Origin: Veillonellales bacterium
GTDB taxonomy: Bacteria > Bacillota > Negativicutes > Veillonellales > Dialisteraceae
Reading direction: 5' to 3'
NCBI GenBank assembly: GCA_944390485.1
Contig: CALXPQ010000006.1
Span: 1-64,000, forward strand
DNA length: 64,000 nucleotides
This document shows, in pieces, positions 33,916 through 43,545 of this stretch. The translations under genes were made by a program, and so were the position numbers. Position 1 is the stretch's first letter; the number at the start of each line of letters is the position of its first letter. The notes under the pieces are model-generated. The model saw only the letters and a list, made by a program, of their open reading frames with translations, ran no database searches and was not told the origin of the DNA.

Positions 33916-36278
33916 GCTTCCTCCTGTCCTTCCGGCTTCTCCGCCGGGGCGTCCGCCTTCTTCGCGCGGGTGCGCCGCTTCGGCTGGGTGGGGCATTCCG
34001 GATTGGAGCAGACGATGTGCTCCGTCTTGTCCCGCCCGATTTTCTTCACCATGATATGGCCGCAGGTCGGGCAGAACTGGTCCACCGGCTCATTCCAGAG
34101 CGCCATGTCGCACTTCGGGTACTCGCTGCACCCGTAGAAATAGCGGCCCCGGCGGGAACGGCGGCGGATGAGGTGCCCTTTATGGCACTTCGGACACTCG
34201 ATGCCCGTGTCCACCACGATGGACTTCGTGGCCTTGCACGCGGGACACGCGAGGTACCGGCCGAACGGCCCCGTGCGGTACACCATCTTCGCGCCGCACT
34301 TATCGCACACCACGTCCGATTCCTCGTCAGGCTCGCGGTCCTGGCGGTAGGGCTTGATGTTGCTGCACTTCGGGTAGTTCGGGCAGGCCAGGTATTTTCC
34401 GTAGCGCCCCATCTTCACGATCATGTGCGCGCCGCACTTCTCGCAGACGACGTCGGATACTTCCTGATTCTTCTCCCGGTCTTCCGCAGCCTGGATGTCC
34501 GCGTCTTTCAGCTCCTCACTGAAGACTTTGTAGAAATCCTTCATGACCTTCCCGTAGGAGGTCTTCCCGGCGGCGACCTTGTCCAGCTCGTTTTCCATGT
34601 CGGCGGTGAAGTCCACGTTGATGATGCCGCCGAAATATTTTTTCAGCAGGTCCACGATGCGGAAGCCCAGCTCGGTGGGCACGAACTGCTTGTTTTCCTT
34701 CTCCACGTATTTCCGGCGCTGGATGGTGTCCAGGATCGGCGCGTAGGTGGACGGGCGGCCGATGCCCTTTTCTTCGAGGGTCTTGATGAGGCTCGCCTCG
34801 GTGTAGCGCGGCGGCGGCGCGGTGAAATGCTGCTCGCCGTCCACGGAGACGTTCTTCACGGTGTCGCCCTTATGAAGCGCCGGGAGGGTGTTTTCCTTCT
34901 CGCTGTCCTTCGCTTTTTCCTTCGCGGTCTGAAGCACGGTGAAGCCGTCGAAGAGGACGTGCATGCCCGTGGCGCGGAGGGTATAGTCGCCGCACTGGAG
35001 CACGGCCGCGGTATTTTCCGTCACCTGCGGCGCCATCTGGCTGGCGAGGAACCGGTTCCAGATGAGGGTGTAGAGTTTCATCTGGTCCCGCGAGAGGGAG
35101 CCTTCCAGCGCTTCCGGTGGGAATTTCAGCGACGTGGGGCGGATGGCTTCGTGCGCGTCCTGCGCTTCTTTCGACTTGGCGTAGACGTTCGGCTTCGCCG
35201 GGACGTAGTCCGCGCCGTAGCGCTCGGCGATGTACGCCAGCGCGGGCTTCACCATCTCGTCGGAGATGCGCACCGAGTCGGTACGCATGTAGGTGATGAG
35301 CCCCACGTGGCCGTGGCCGGCGATCTCCACGCCTTCGTAGAGGGTCTGGGCCACCATCATGGTCTTCTTCGAGCCGAAGGAGAGCCGGTTCACCGCTTCC
35401 TGCTGCATGGTGGACGTGGTGAAGGGCGGCTTCGGCCGTCTCTGCTTCTTCTGCTTCGTCACGGAGGAAATGACCGCTTCCTGCTTCCCGAGCGCCGCGA
35501 GGACCGCGTCGGTCTCTTCTTTATTGTGAAGCTTCGCCTCTTCGCCCCGGATGTGGGTGAGGCGCGCGCGGAAGGTCTCTTTCCCGTCCGTCCTGTACTT
35601 GCCTTCTACGGTCCAGTATTCTTCGGGATGGAAGGCTTTGATCTCTTCTTCGCGCTCGCAGATGAGGCGCACCGCCACGGACTGCACGCGTCCGGCGGAG
35701 AGACCGCGGTAGACCTGCTTCCACAGCCACGGGGAGAGCTTGTACCCCACGAGGCGGTCCAGCACGCGCCGCGCCTGCTGGGCGTCCACGCGGTTCTCGT
35801 CGATGGGCCCGGGATGCTGCACCGCGTCGCGGATGGCGGGCGGCGTGATCTCGTGGAAAGCGATGCGCACATTGTCTTCCGGATTCACGTCGAGGAGCTT
35901 CGAGAGGTGCCACGAGATGGCTTCCCCTTCGCGGTCGGGGTCCGTCGCGAGGAGCACGTCCCGGCACTGGTTCGCTTCTTTCTGGAGGTCCCGGATAACG
36001 GCTTCGCGTCCTTCCGCATTGACGTACTGCGGGGTGAAGCCGTGGTCGATGTCCACGCCGAGGGTGCGCTTCGGCAGGTCGCGCAGGTGCCCCATGGAGG
36101 CCATGACCCGGTAGTCCGGCCCGAGGATGCGCTCGATGGTGCGCGCTTTCGCCGGGGATTCCACCACGACGAGCCGCTTGCCCTTCGGATTCGGTTTCCG
36201 ATGGAATGCCGGTTCGGCGGACGGCAGGGACGTTTTCTTTTTCCTGTCGCCGATGGTGATCGTTCTCTTGATCGACAT
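33912..36278 (-). CDS. topA: DNA topoisomerase I
   Basis: 788 residues. A TOPRIM domain ([26 protein letters not shown]) covers about 45-190; the active tyrosine lies in [12 protein letters not shown] near residue 328. The C-terminal 200 residues hold four C4 zinc ribbons of the types [40 protein letters not shown] and CPTCGHI..CSNPEC. The start at ATG 36278 follows GGGAGG; a longer frame upstream lies in dprA. An N-terminal extension of about 40 basic residues precedes the TOPRIM domain. It relaxes negative supercoils. Confidence 0.95.
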   Translation of the reverse strand: MSIKRTITIGDRKKKTSLPSAEPAFHRKPNPKGKRLVVVESPAKARTIERILGPDYRVMASMGHLRDLPKRTLGVDIDHGFTPQYVNAEGREAVIRDLQKEANQCRDVLLATDPDREGEAISWHLSKLLDVNPEDNVRIAFHEITPPAIRDAVQHPGPIDENRVDAQQARRVLDRLVGYKLSPWLWKQVYRGLSAGRVQSVAVRLICEREEEIKAFHPEEYWTVEGKYRTDGKETFRARLTHIRGEEAKLHNKEETDAVLAALGKQEAVISSVTKQKKQRRPKPPFTTSTMQQEAVNRLSFGSKKTMMVAQTLYEGVEIAGHGHVGLITYMRTDSVRISDEMVKPALAYIAERYGADYVPAKPNVYAKSKEAQDAHEAIRPTSLKFPPEALEGSLSRDQMKLYTLIWNRFLASQMAPQVTENTAAVLQCGDYTLRATGMHVLFDGFTVLQTAKEKAKDSEKENTLPALHKGDTVKNVSVDGEQHFTAPPPRYTEASLIKTLEEKGIGRPSTYAPILDTIQRRKYVEKENKQFVPTELGFRIVDLLKKYFGGIINVDFTADMENELDKVAAGKTSYGKVMKDFYKVFSEELKDADIQAAEDREKNQEVSDVVCEKCGAHMIVKMGRYGKYLACPNYPKCSNIKPYRQDREPDEESDVVCDKCGAKMVYRTGPFGRYLACPACKATKSIVVDTGIECPKCHKGHLIRRRSRRGRYFYGCSEYPKCDMALWNEPVDQFCPTCGHIMVKKIGRDKTEHIVCSNPECPTQPKRRTRAKKADAPAEKPEGQEEA

Positions 36279-36295
36279 AGTTCCTCCCATCTCTG

Positions 36296-37396
36296 TCAGA
36301 CGGTCGCTCCCGCGTCCCGCGCGGCGTACAGCCCGGGCCCCGCCTCGGAGAGGCAGCCCTTCACGGAGAGCGAGAGCAGTATCATGGTCAGTTTCTTCAG
36401 GGGAAGGCCGGTCTCGGCGAGGAGGGTCTCGGCGGACACGGTCTCTCCCATACAGCAGAAACGATACACCATTTCTTCTTCCAGTGTCAACTGCCGGGGC
36501 GGGCTTTTCTCCGCCGGAGCGTCTTTTTCCGCGCCCCAGCCATACTCGGAGAGGACGTCCTCCGCGCCGGTGCAGCACACCGCGCCCAGCCGGATGAGAT
36601 GGTTCGTGCCGCGGCTCATGGAGGACCAGATGCTCCCCGGCACGGCGAAGACATCCCGCCCCTCCTCGAGGGCGAAGTCCGCCGTGATGAGGGAGCCGCT
36701 CCGCTCGGCCGCCTCGGTCACCACGACGGCGCGGCACATGCCGGCGATGATGCGGTTCCGCGCGGGAAACTGCCGACCGAGCGGCCTCGTGCCGAGGGGA
36801 TATTCCGAGAGGAGCGTCCCGCCCTGCTCACAGATCTTCCGGAAGAGGTTCCGGTTCTCCGGCGGGTAGGTCACGTCGAGGCCGCAGGCGAGCACCGCCG
36901 CGGTGGGCGCCCCGCCGGCGAGGCAGCCTTCGTGGGAGACGGTGTCGATGCCCCGCGCGCCGCCGGAGACGACCGTGACGCCGGCCCGCGCGAGGCCTTC
37001 GGCGATGCTCTTCGCGGCGTTCACGCCGTACGCCGTGGCTTTCCGCGCGCCCACGACGGCCACGGTCCGCGTCCATACGGGCGCGCTCCCCAGGTAGAAG
37101 AGCACCGCCGGCGGATTGGCCGTCTCTTTCAGGAGGGGCGGATAGTCGTCGTCCCGCCATGTGCTCACATGGATGTCCCGCGCCCGGAGGGCACGCTCGA
37201 CGGCCTCCGGGTCTTCTTTCGCCCGCCAGGCGAGAAATTCCGAAGCGAGCGCCCCGGAAAGGACCCCCGAAGCGCGCAGCTCATCCGGTGAAGCCTTCCA
37301 CACCGCTTCCGCCGTGCCGAAATACTCCATGAGCGCCCGGATCCGCTTCGCCCCGAGCCGGGGCATGCCCGGGAGCGCCGCCGCATATCGGTCCAT
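36296..37396 (-). CDS. dprA: DNA-processing protein DprA
   Basis: 366 residues. DprA loads RecA on incoming single strands during natural transformation. The Rossmann-like core shows VAVVGARKATAYG, VSGGARGIDT, GCGLDVTYPPENR in part (ACGLDVTYPPENR), SEYPLG and FPARNRIIAGM; the last 70 residues form a winged-helix domain of the DML1 type. AGAAGGAGGG precedes ATG 37396, 17 bases separate it from topA. Together with comM at 41070 it suggests that the cell may take up DNA. Confidence 0.94.
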   Translation of the reverse strand: MDRYAAALPGMPRLGAKRIRALMEYFGTAEAVWKASPDELRASGVLSGALASEFLAWRAKEDPEAVERALRARDIHVSTWRDDDYPPLLKETANPPAVLFYLGSAPVWTRTVAVVGARKATAYGVNAAKSIAEGLARAGVTVVSGGARGIDTVSHEGCLAGGAPTAAVLACGLDVTYPPENRNLFRKICEQGGTLLSEYPLGTRPLGRQFPARNRIIAGMCRAVVVTEAAERSGSLITADFALEEGRDVFAVPGSIWSSMSRGTNHLIRLGAVCCTGAEDVLSEYGWGAEKDAPAEKSPPRQLTLEEEMVYRFCCMGETVSAETLLAETGLPLKKLTMILLSLSVKGCLSEAGPGLYAARDAGATV

Positions 37397-37428
37397 GCCG
37401 CATCCCTCCTTCTATTTTTCTTTTTCTT

Positions 37429-37434
37429 ATTATA
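37429..37434 (-). promoter_or_regulatory. Probable -10 of the dprA-topA-trmFO operon
   Basis: TATAAT on the minus strand about 33 bases before the dprA start; no clear -35. Confidence 0.45.
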
Positions 37435-37463
37435 ACGCACGGGCCGCCGGACTCCGGGCACGC

Positions 37464-37487
37464 AAAAAACGCCGCGCAGGGCGGCGT
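37464..37487 (-). terminator. Terminator of the secreted esterase gene
   Basis: ACGCCGC-CCTGC-GCGGCGT followed by TTTTTTG on the minus strand. Confidence 0.85.
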
Positions 37488-37501
37488 CTTTCGTCAGACA
37501 T

Positions 37502-38536
37502 TCATTCTCCGTGCAGGGCTTTCTTCAGGACGCGCACGTATTCGTCCTCCACGAGCCGGCTGTACGCCGTGCCGCGGGCCACGGCCTCGAAGGCGTGGAA
37601 CGTCCGCGGGTAGATGTGGAGTTCCACGGGCACCCCGGCCTGGGCGAGGCGCTGCATGTAGTCGATGACTTCATCGCGGAAGGGCTCCAGCGTGCCGATC
37701 ATGGAGTACGCCGGCGGCAGGCCGGACAGGTCCTCCGCGCGGGCGGGCGCCATGTACTCGGTCACCGCGTCGGTCCCGGCGATATCACCGATATACGCAT
37801 GCCAGCCGTAGCGGTTCGCGTCGGGATTCCACACGCGGGGATCGGTGGGTTCCGTGCTGGACGGCGTCTCCATGCGGTCGTCGAGCATGGGATAGAGCGG
37901 CATCTGGAAGGCCGGCGTGAATTCGCCCCGGTCCCGTGCGAGGAGCGTCACCGCCGCGCAGAGATTGCCCCCGGCGGACGCCCCGGCCACGGCGATGCGG
38001 TCTGCATCCACGCCGAGCTCCTCCGCATGAGTAAAGAACCACTTGAGGCCGGCGTAGCAGTCTTCCAGCGGCGCCGGGTAGGGATGCTCCGGTGCGAGGC
38101 GGTAGTCCACGGCGACCACCACGGCCCCCACGTCCTTCACGAAGCGGATGCTCTGCGCTTCATTCTGCTCCGGCACGCCGAAGAGGAATCCGCCCCCGTG
38201 GATCCAGTAGATGCCGGGGAGCGTCCCCTCCGCATGAGCCGGCTCGTAGATGCGGAGCCGCAGCTGGCCCGTGCCGTCTCCGTTCGGCACGTACACGTCA
38301 TTCACGGAAACCGCCGCGTCCTTCGGCAGGTTCGGCGAGCCTACGAGCGACGCCGAGCGCTGCTTCAGGAAATCCGGCCCCGTCCGGTCGAGGTCCATGG
38401 CGTAGCTCGCCTCGAAGGCGGGCACCAGCTCCGGATCGAGCTTCGACGCGTAGTCGTCCGCCGCCCATCCCGCGAGCGGCGCGCTGAGCAGCACCCCGGC
38501 GAGCAGGGCGCAAATGGATCGTTTCAGTCGTTTCAT
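37502..38536 (-). CDS. Secreted alpha/beta-hydrolase esterase (HSL family)
   Basis: 344 residues. A Sec signal peptide ends near residue 25 (APLAGWAAD). The hydrolase has the oxyanion motif HGGGFLFG, nucleophile serine in GASAGGN, acid in the IGTLEPFRDE region and histidine in TFHAFE, the pattern of the hormone-sensitive-lipase/acetyl-esterase family. It probably cleaves small esters outside the inner membrane. GGAGGAAC precedes ATG 38536. It has a promoter resembling that of the neighbouring MFS gene. Confidence 0.88.
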   Translation of the reverse strand: MKRLKRSICALLAGVLLSAPLAGWAADDYASKLDPELVPAFEASYAMDLDRTGPDFLKQRSASLVGSPNLPKDAAVSVNDVYVPNGDGTGQLRLRIYEPAHAEGTLPGIYWIHGGGFLFGVPEQNEAQSIRFVKDVGAVVVAVDYRLAPEHPYPAPLEDCYAGLKWFFTHAEELGVDADRIAVAGASAGGNLCAAVTLLARDRGEFTPAFQMPLYPMLDDRMETPSSTEPTDPRVWNPDANRYGWHAYIGDIAGTDAVTEYMAPARAEDLSGLPPAYSMIGTLEPFRDEVIDYMQRLAQAGVPVELHIYPRTFHAFEAVARGTAYSRLVEDEYVRVLKKALHGE

Positions 38537-38599
38537 GTGAGTTCCTCCTTCCGCCCCGCAGGGCGTCTTCACGGGCGATTGTCCGTCTCTGTTGTTTCC

Positions 38600-38630
38600 A
38601 TTATACGGAACATGCCCGCCGCGCTTCCAA
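38600..38630 (-). promoter_or_regulatory. Promoter of the esterase gene
   Basis: TTGGAA (38625-38630) and TATAAT (38600-38605) 19 bases apart. The segment TTCCGTATAAT recurs in the MFS promoter at 39943, again with TTGGA 20 bases earlier. Confidence 0.5.
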
Positions 38631-38698
38631 TGCTCTCTTTTCATCTCGATCCATGCAGCCGGGGCATATGCCCGCCGGCCCTCCCACAGAAAACGCAC

Positions 38699-38722
38699 AA
38701 AAAAACGCAGCCGCCGCTGCGT
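38699..38722 (-). terminator. Terminator of the MFS gene
   Basis: ACGCAGC-GGCG-GCTGCGT followed by TTTTTTT on the minus strand. Confidence 0.85.
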
Positions 38723-38739
38723 CTCTCTGTTTCCTTTCT

Positions 38740-39897
38740 TCAGGCCGTCTCCGCCGCGGCCCGGAGCGTACGCCGCTTCCGGAGCCCCAGCGCGATGAGG
38801 ACGAAGCTCCCCGCGAGGAAGGCCAGCCCGCCGGCCACCACCGACGCGATGCCCATGTCGTCGATGATGCGGCCGCACACCGCCGCCGCGATGCACGTGC
38901 CCAGATTCGTCGCCACGAGGAAGAGCGCGTTCGCAAAGTCCGGCACATGGGGCGCGGCCGAGGTGATCCAGTACTGGTGGATGTTCGCGCCGATGCCCGC
39001 GAGGATTCCCCAGACTACGAGAAGGACCGCTGTGGGGATCGCTGCGCCTTCCGCGAGTCCCAGCCCGACGTAGACGAGGCCGAGCGCCGCCGGGAAGAAG
39101 AAGACCGTCTGCGCCGCCCGCACGGAAAGGAGCCGCCCCGCGATGAGATTGCCCGCGATATTCATGAGCCCGTACACGAGAAGCGCCGCGCTCACCCACG
39201 CCGCCGGCCACCGGGCCGCGCGCTCCAGATAGTCCGCGAGGTAGCTGAATACGCCGAAGATGCTCCCGTTAAGGCAGACCACCGCGAGGAAGGCCAGCCA
39301 GAGATTGGCCTCCTTCAGCACGCGGAGCTGCGAGCCGTAGGACAGGACCCGGTCCGCCGGCATGGGCCGCACGAAGAGGATCGTCGCCAGGAGCGCCGCG
39401 CCGCTCGCCGCCGCGAAGACGAGCATGGCCGCCGTGAGGGAGACCGCCCCGGCGACGGCGCTCACCACGGGCACGCCGAGCACCATCCCCGCGGAGACGC
39501 CCACCATGACTTTCGCCGCCGCTTTCGGCGCTTCCTCCGGCCCGGCCGCCGCCGACGCCGCCGCGAAGGCGAGCGAGATGTACACCGGATGGAGGAAAGC
39601 CGGCACGGTGCGCGCGAGGAGGAGCACCGTGAAATCCTCCGCGAAGGCGGAGACGAGGCTGCACGCGGTGAACGCCGCCAGCACGGCGATCATGACCGCG
39701 CGGCGGTCGAAGCGCGACAGGAGGAGCGGCAGCACCGGCCCCGACACCGCCACGGCGAGCGCGAAGAGACTCACCAGCAGCCCCGCCGCGGAGATGTCCA
39801 CGCCGTATCGCGCCGCGATGAGCGGCAGGATGCCGATGACCCCCATCTCCGTATTGATGATGCTGAACACGCCGAACGTAAGGATGAAAATAAGCAT
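38740..39897 (-). CDS. MFS transporter of the sugar/drug efflux (AraJ-like) type
   Basis: 385 residues with twelve hydrophobic segments. The first loop has TEMGVIGILPLIAARYGV, typical of the DHA1 sugar-efflux group, and LLSRFDRRAVM matches motif A between segments 2 and 3. Members expel arabinose-like sugars or drugs. Start ATG 39897 is set by AAAGGAAAGGG upstream; the longer open frame starts within the promoter of the next gene. Substrate unknown. Confidence 0.87.
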   Translation of the reverse strand: MLIFILTFGVFSIINTEMGVIGILPLIAARYGVDISAAGLLVSLFALAVAVSGPVLPLLLSRFDRRAVMIAVLAAFTACSLVSAFAEDFTVLLLARTVPAFLHPVYISLAFAAASAAAGPEEAPKAAAKVMVGVSAGMVLGVPVVSAVAGAVSLTAAMLVFAAASGAALLATILFVRPMPADRVLSYGSQLRVLKEANLWLAFLAVVCLNGSIFGVFSYLADYLERAARWPAAWVSAALLVYGLMNIAGNLIAGRLLSVRAAQTVFFFPAALGLVYVGLGLAEGAAIPTAVLLVVWGILAGIGANIHQYWITSAAPHVPDFANALFLVATNLGTCIAAAVCGRIIDDMGIASVVAGGLAFLAGSFVLIALGLRKRRTLRAAAETA

Positions 39898-39942
39898 AGG
39901 TCCCTTTCCTTTCTCTCTGCACCGCAGAACTTCTTTGCCCGT

Positions 39943-39973
39943 ATTATACGGAAGGGCCCTGCCCATAATCCAA
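39943..39973 (-). promoter_or_regulatory. Promoter of the MFS gene
   Basis: TTGGAT (39968-39973) and TATAAT (39943-39948), 19 bases apart, sharing TTCCGTATAAT with the esterase promoter. Confidence 0.5.
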
Positions 39974-40032
39974 TACTTTTGCCGGCGGCTGCCGATGCTC
40001 CGCAGGCATGTGCCGCCCGCGCGGCGCGCGTC

Positions 40033-40061
40033 TTGATAAATGGCCCGCATGGGACTATGAT
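40033..40061 (+). promoter_or_regulatory. Promoter of yraN-tag-comM
   Basis: TTGATA (40033-40038) and TATGAT (40056-40061) with 17 bases between. Confidence 0.75.
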
Positions 40062-40102
40062 GAAAACAGATATGTATTGACAGTCTGACGGAAGGAGGAG
40101 CC

Positions 40103-40456
40103 ATGGGACACACGGAGCTGGGCCGGGCGGGAGAGACTCTCGCCCTTGCCTATCTGGAGCGGAAGGGCATGCGCTGCGCCGCCCGGAATTTCCGCCGCCT
40201 CCACGGAGAGCTGGACCTCGTCATGGAGGACGGGCGGACGCTCGTCTTCGTGGAAGTGAAGACCCGGCGCAGCCTCCGGCGGGGCACGCCGGCCGAAGCG
40301 GTCACGCCGGCGAAGCAGCGCCATCTCCGCTGGTGCGCCGAAGCGTACTGCGCGGAGCACCGCATCGAAGGCCGCCCGATCCGCTTCGACGTGGTGGAAG
40401 TCCTTGCGCTCCCCGGCGCCGCGCCCCGCCTCCGCCATATCCCGGACGCGTTCTGA
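40103..40456 (+). CDS. yraN: YraN/UPF0102 family nuclease-like protein
   Basis: 117 residues. Members share a PD-(D/E)xK-like core; here GELDLVMEDG and VFVEVKTRR give the D and ExK residues. The N-terminus LGRAGETLALAYLERKG is typical. The role is not settled, but the gene often sits beside comM and dprA, as here, hinting at DNA repair or uptake. AAGGAGG precedes ATG 40103. First gene of a three-gene plus-strand group. Confidence 0.9.
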   Translation: MGHTELGRAGETLALAYLERKGMRCAARNFRRLHGELDLVMEDGRTLVFVEVKTRRSLRRGTPAEAVTPAKQRHLRWCAEAYCAEHRIEGRPIRFDVVEVLALPGAAPRLRHIPDAF

Positions 40457-40478
40457 CCTCAAGAAAGGAGGCCTGCCT

Positions 40479-41039
40479 GTGATTTCTGATGCCCTCCGCT
40501 GCCCCTGGCCGCATTACGATCCCCTGCTGCGGGACTACCACGACCGCCGCTGGTGCCGCCCCGTCCATGATGAGGACGAGCTCTTCGCCCTGCTCGTGCT
40601 GGAGAGCTTCTCCGTAGGCCTCTCGTGGCGTCTCGTCCTGCATAAAGAAGCGCTCTTCCGCGCGCACTGCGAAGGGCTCCGGCCTGCCGCCTGCGCCGCT
40701 TTCGGCCCGGACAGGGAAGAAGAGCTCATGGCGCTCCCCGGGATGATCCATCACCGCGGCAAGATCCGAAGCATCGGAGAGAATGCCCGTGCTTTCCTCC
40801 GCATCGAGGCGGAGCACGGCAGCTTCGACCGCTTCCTCTGGGATCACGTGGGCGGCGTCCCCGTCGACCACCGGCCGGAGACCGTGGCGGACGTGCCCGC
40901 CCGGAGCCCCCTCTCGGAGCAGCTCAGCCACGAGCTCAGGCGGTACGGCTTCCGCTACATGGGGCCGGTCATCACCTACTCCTACCTGCAGGCGGCCGGC
41001 CTCGTGAACGACCATCTCCTCTCCTGTCCCTTCCGCTGA
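40479..41039 (+). CDS. tag: DNA-3-methyladenine glycosylase I
   Basis: 186 residues. It removes 3-methyladenine from DNA in base-excision repair. The start matches the family pattern (RCPWPHYDPLLRDYHDRRW) with C and H zinc ligands, and the end VNDHLLSCPF supplies the other pair. The catalytic glutamate is kept in VLESFSVGLSW, though the usual QAG before LSW reads SVG. GTG 40479 is the start, with AGGAGG seven bases upstream and 22 bases after yraN. Confidence 0.9.
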   Translation: MISDALRCPWPHYDPLLRDYHDRRWCRPVHDEDELFALLVLESFSVGLSWRLVLHKEALFRAHCEGLRPAACAAFGPDREEELMALPGMIHHRGKIRSIGENARAFLRIEAEHGSFDRFLWDHVGGVPVDHRPETVADVPARSPLSEQLSHELRRYGFRYMGPVITYSYLQAAGLVNDHLLSCPFR

Positions 41040-41069
41040 CAGGCTGTCGCGATTGCAAGGGAGGTATCC

Positions 41070-42584
41070 ATGTTTGCTCAGTCATACGGCGCTGTCACCT
41101 TTGGCCTCAGCGGCCACATCATCACCGTCGAAGTGGACATCAGCGCGCACGTGCCCAGCTTCGACATCGTCGGCCTCCCCGCCGCGGCGGTGAAGGAATC
41201 GAAAGAGCGGGTGCGCTCGGCCATCCGGAACTCCGGCTACCGCTTCCCCGTGTACAAGATCACCGTGAACCTCGCGCCGGCGGACCTGAAGAAAGAAGGC
41301 TCCGGCCTCGACCTGCCCATCGCGGTGGGCATCCTCGCCGCGAGCGGCCAGCTCCCGGAAGAAGCCCTCGCGGGCTGCCTTTTCCTCGGCGAGCTGTCCC
41401 TCCGGGGCGAGCTGCGCCCTGTGCCGGGCATCCTCTCCATGGTCCTCGCGGGCAAAGAGGCGGGCTTCACGAAATATTTCATGGCCCCGGACGCCGCGCA
41501 GGAAGCGCTCCTCGCGGACGGGATCGAAGCGTACGGCCCGGCCACGCTCGCCGACCTCGCCGAAGGCCTCCTGGGCCGCGCGCCTCTCGCGCCCGCCGAG
41601 CGCCGCGACCCGCTGCCCGCGCCGGAGGAAACGGACGATCTGGCGGACGTGCAGGGCCAGCTCGTGGCCAAGCGCGCTCTCGAGATCGCCGCGGCGGGCG
41701 CGCACAATCTCCTCATGACCGGCCCGCCCGGCGCGGGCAAGACCATGCTCGCCCGACGCATCACCACCATCCTCCCGCCCATGACCGACGAGGAAGCCCT
41801 CGAAGTGACGAAGATCTACAGCGTGGCCGGCCTCTTCAAGGCGGAGCGCATCCTCCGGGCCCGGCCTTTCCGCAGCCCGCACCACACCATCTCCACGGCG
41901 GGCCTCATCGGCGGCGGCTCCATCCCCCGTCCCGGCGAAGTGACCCTCGCCCACCGGGGCGTGCTCTTCCTGGACGAGCTGCCGGAATTTCCCCGTTCCG
42001 CGCTGGAAGTGCTGCGCCAGCCCCTCGAAGACCGGGTGGTGCACATCGCCCGGGCGAGCGCGTCCTTCACCTACCCGGCGGATTTCATCCTCATCGCCGC
42101 CATGAATCCCTGCCCCTGCGGCTACCTGGGCGACCCCGACCGGGAATGCACCTGCACCGACGGCGAAATCCAGCGATACCGGCGGAAAATCTCCGGCCCG
42201 CTCCTCGACCGCATCGACCTCCACGTGTCCGTGGCGCGCCCGAAATACAGCGAGCTCACCGCGTCCGTGCGGGTCGAATCGTCCGCTGCCGTCGCCGCCC
42301 GCGTGGCCGAAGCGCGCCGCCTCCAGCGGGAGCGCCTCGCCCCGTGGCGCCTCCATACGAACAGCGAGATGAGCCGCCGGCAGATGCAGGAGACCTGCCC
42401 GCTCGACCGGGAAGGAAGCGCGCTCCTCCGGCAGGTCTTCGAATCCCTCCGCCTCTCCGCCCGGAGCTACGACCGCATCATCAAGGTGGCCCGCACCATC
42501 GCCGACCTCGCGGGCCGCGCCTCCATCGCGGCCGAGGACGTCGCCGAAGCGGTGAGCTTCCGCAACAGGATCTCCGTAAAATGA
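41070..42584 (+). CDS. comM: ComM/YifB-family Mg-chelatase-like AAA ATPase
   Basis: 504 residues. An N-terminal Lon-like domain (FDIVGLPAAAVKESKERVRSAI) is followed by an AAA+ core with Walker A GPPGAGKT near residue 218, Walker B LFLDELPEF near 300, and the zinc-like CPCGYLGDPDRECTC near 350. ComM is a hexameric helicase that extends heteroduplex DNA during natural transformation. GGGAGG precedes ATG 41070. It shares an operon with yraN and tag and lies some 4 kb from divergent dprA. Confidence 0.94.
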   Translation: MFAQSYGAVTFGLSGHIITVEVDISAHVPSFDIVGLPAAAVKESKERVRSAIRNSGYRFPVYKITVNLAPADLKKEGSGLDLPIAVGILAASGQLPEEALAGCLFLGELSLRGELRPVPGILSMVLAGKEAGFTKYFMAPDAAQEALLADGIEAYGPATLADLAEGLLGRAPLAPAERRDPLPAPEETDDLADVQGQLVAKRALEIAAAGAHNLLMTGPPGAGKTMLARRITTILPPMTDEEALEVTKIYSVAGLFKAERILRARPFRSPHHTISTAGLIGGGSIPRPGEVTLAHRGVLFLDELPEFPRSALEVLRQPLEDRVVHIARASASFTYPADFILIAAMNPCPCGYLGDPDRECTCTDGEIQRYRRKISGPLLDRIDLHVSVARPKYSELTASVRVESSAAVAARVAEARRLQRERLAPWRLHTNSEMSRRQMQETCPLDREGSALLRQVFESLRLSARSYDRIIKVARTIADLAGRASIAAEDVAEAVSFRNRISVK

Positions 42585-42589
42585 ACGGT

Positions 42590-42619
42590 CCCTGCCGCTC
42601 TCCCGCGGCGGGGCTTTTT
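42590..42619 (+). terminator. Terminator of yraN-tag-comM
   Basis: CCTGCCGC pairs with GCGGCGGG (one G-U pair) and is followed by CTTTTTC, seven bases after the stop. Confidence 0.75.
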
Positions 42620-42684
42620 CATGGCCGGACATGCGGCGGCCTTTTTCATGCCCCTGCCGTATGGGATTCGATTCTGGATAAGTA

Positions 42685-42714
42685 TTCGACCCCGCCCGCG
42701 GCGCTGTCTATAAT
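42685..42714 (+). promoter_or_regulatory. Promoter of the secreted ABM-domain gene
   Basis: TTCGAC (42685-42690) and TATAAT (42709-42714) with 18 bases between. Confidence 0.65.
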
Positions 42715-42759
42715 ACAGACAGTAAGGAAACCGGAGATTCTGAAAAGGAGGAAATCTGC

Positions 42760-43479
42760 ATGAAACTGAAATCCATCGCTCTCGCGGCCGCTGCCGCACT
42801 CTGCCTCTTCGCCGCGCCCGCCGACGCGAAGACCATCGTCAATCCCGACGGCTCCCAGCCCCTCGTCCACTGGGCCATCCTGCAGTCGTCCGACGGCCAG
42901 ATGCCGGCCATGCAGCGCATGGCGGCGGAAAACGTCGCGCCTTACGCCGCGAAAGAAGACGGCACGTACATCCTCTACGGCGGCGTAGACAAGGCCAATC
43001 CGAACATCCAGCGGCTGCTCGAGATCTACCGCGATGAAGCCGCCTACCAGGTCCACCGCGGCAGCGAAGGCTTCCGCAACTACCAGATCGCCCGGGCGAC
43101 CATCCTCGAACAGCTCATCATCATGGAAGCGGACCCCTTCATGCTGGAGAGCAAGGATGCCGGCACGGGCACCACCGTGCGCATGCACTACACCGTCGTC
43201 CGTCCGGAAGCGCTGGACGCCTACAAAGCGGCGCTCCGCACGATGATCGAGACCTCCATGGATACCGAGGACGGCACGCTCGCCCTTATGGCCACCACGG
43301 AAAAGAAACACAGCAATATCTTCCACACCCTCGAGATCTACACCGATGACGCGGCGTACGACGCACACGTCCGCTCCGACGCGTACCGCACCTTCGTGGA
43401 GACCACCGCTCCGATGATCGAAGAAGAAAACTTCATCGAGAATCTGCCCACGAAGATCACCCTCAGCGACAAACCCTGA
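42760..43479 (+). CDS. Exported protein with two ABM-like (quinol monooxygenase) domains
   Basis: 239 residues. A clear Sec signal peptide ends at APADA (about residue 22). The mature part contains two repeats of about 100 residues that resemble antibiotic-biosynthesis-monooxygenase dimers: each has a first strand (VHWAILQ, VRMHYTVV), a helix and an LEIY-type core (LLEIYRDEAAY at about 87, TLEIYTDDAAYDAH at about 188). Most ABM proteins are single-domain and cytoplasmic, so the export signal and internal duplication are unusual. AAGGAGG precedes ATG 42760; the gene is alone between promoter and terminator. The reaction, if any, is unknown. Confidence 0.75.
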   Translation: MKLKSIALAAAAALCLFAAPADAKTIVNPDGSQPLVHWAILQSSDGQMPAMQRMAAENVAPYAAKEDGTYILYGGVDKANPNIQRLLEIYRDEAAYQVHRGSEGFRNYQIARATILEQLIIMEADPFMLESKDAGTGTTVRMHYTVVRPEALDAYKAALRTMIETSMDTEDGTLALMATTEKKHSNIFHTLEIYTDDAAYDAHVRSDAYRTFVETTAPMIEEENFIENLPTKITLSDKP

Positions 43480-43500
43480 GCCTTCTCTCTGTAACCACAC

Positions 43501-43532
43501 AAAAAAACGCAGGACCCTGTCCTGCGTTTTTT
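43501..43532. terminator. Bidirectional terminator
   Basis: AAAACGCAGGA and TCCTGCGTTTTTT form a hairpin between the converging ABM and flavoprotein genes. Confidence 0.88.
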
Positions 43533-43545
43533 GCTGCGCCGCGGC

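Noticed and set aside
34017-36869. 950-codon plus-strand frame opposite topA
   Set aside because: Shadow of topA with no family signature or ribosome-binding site.
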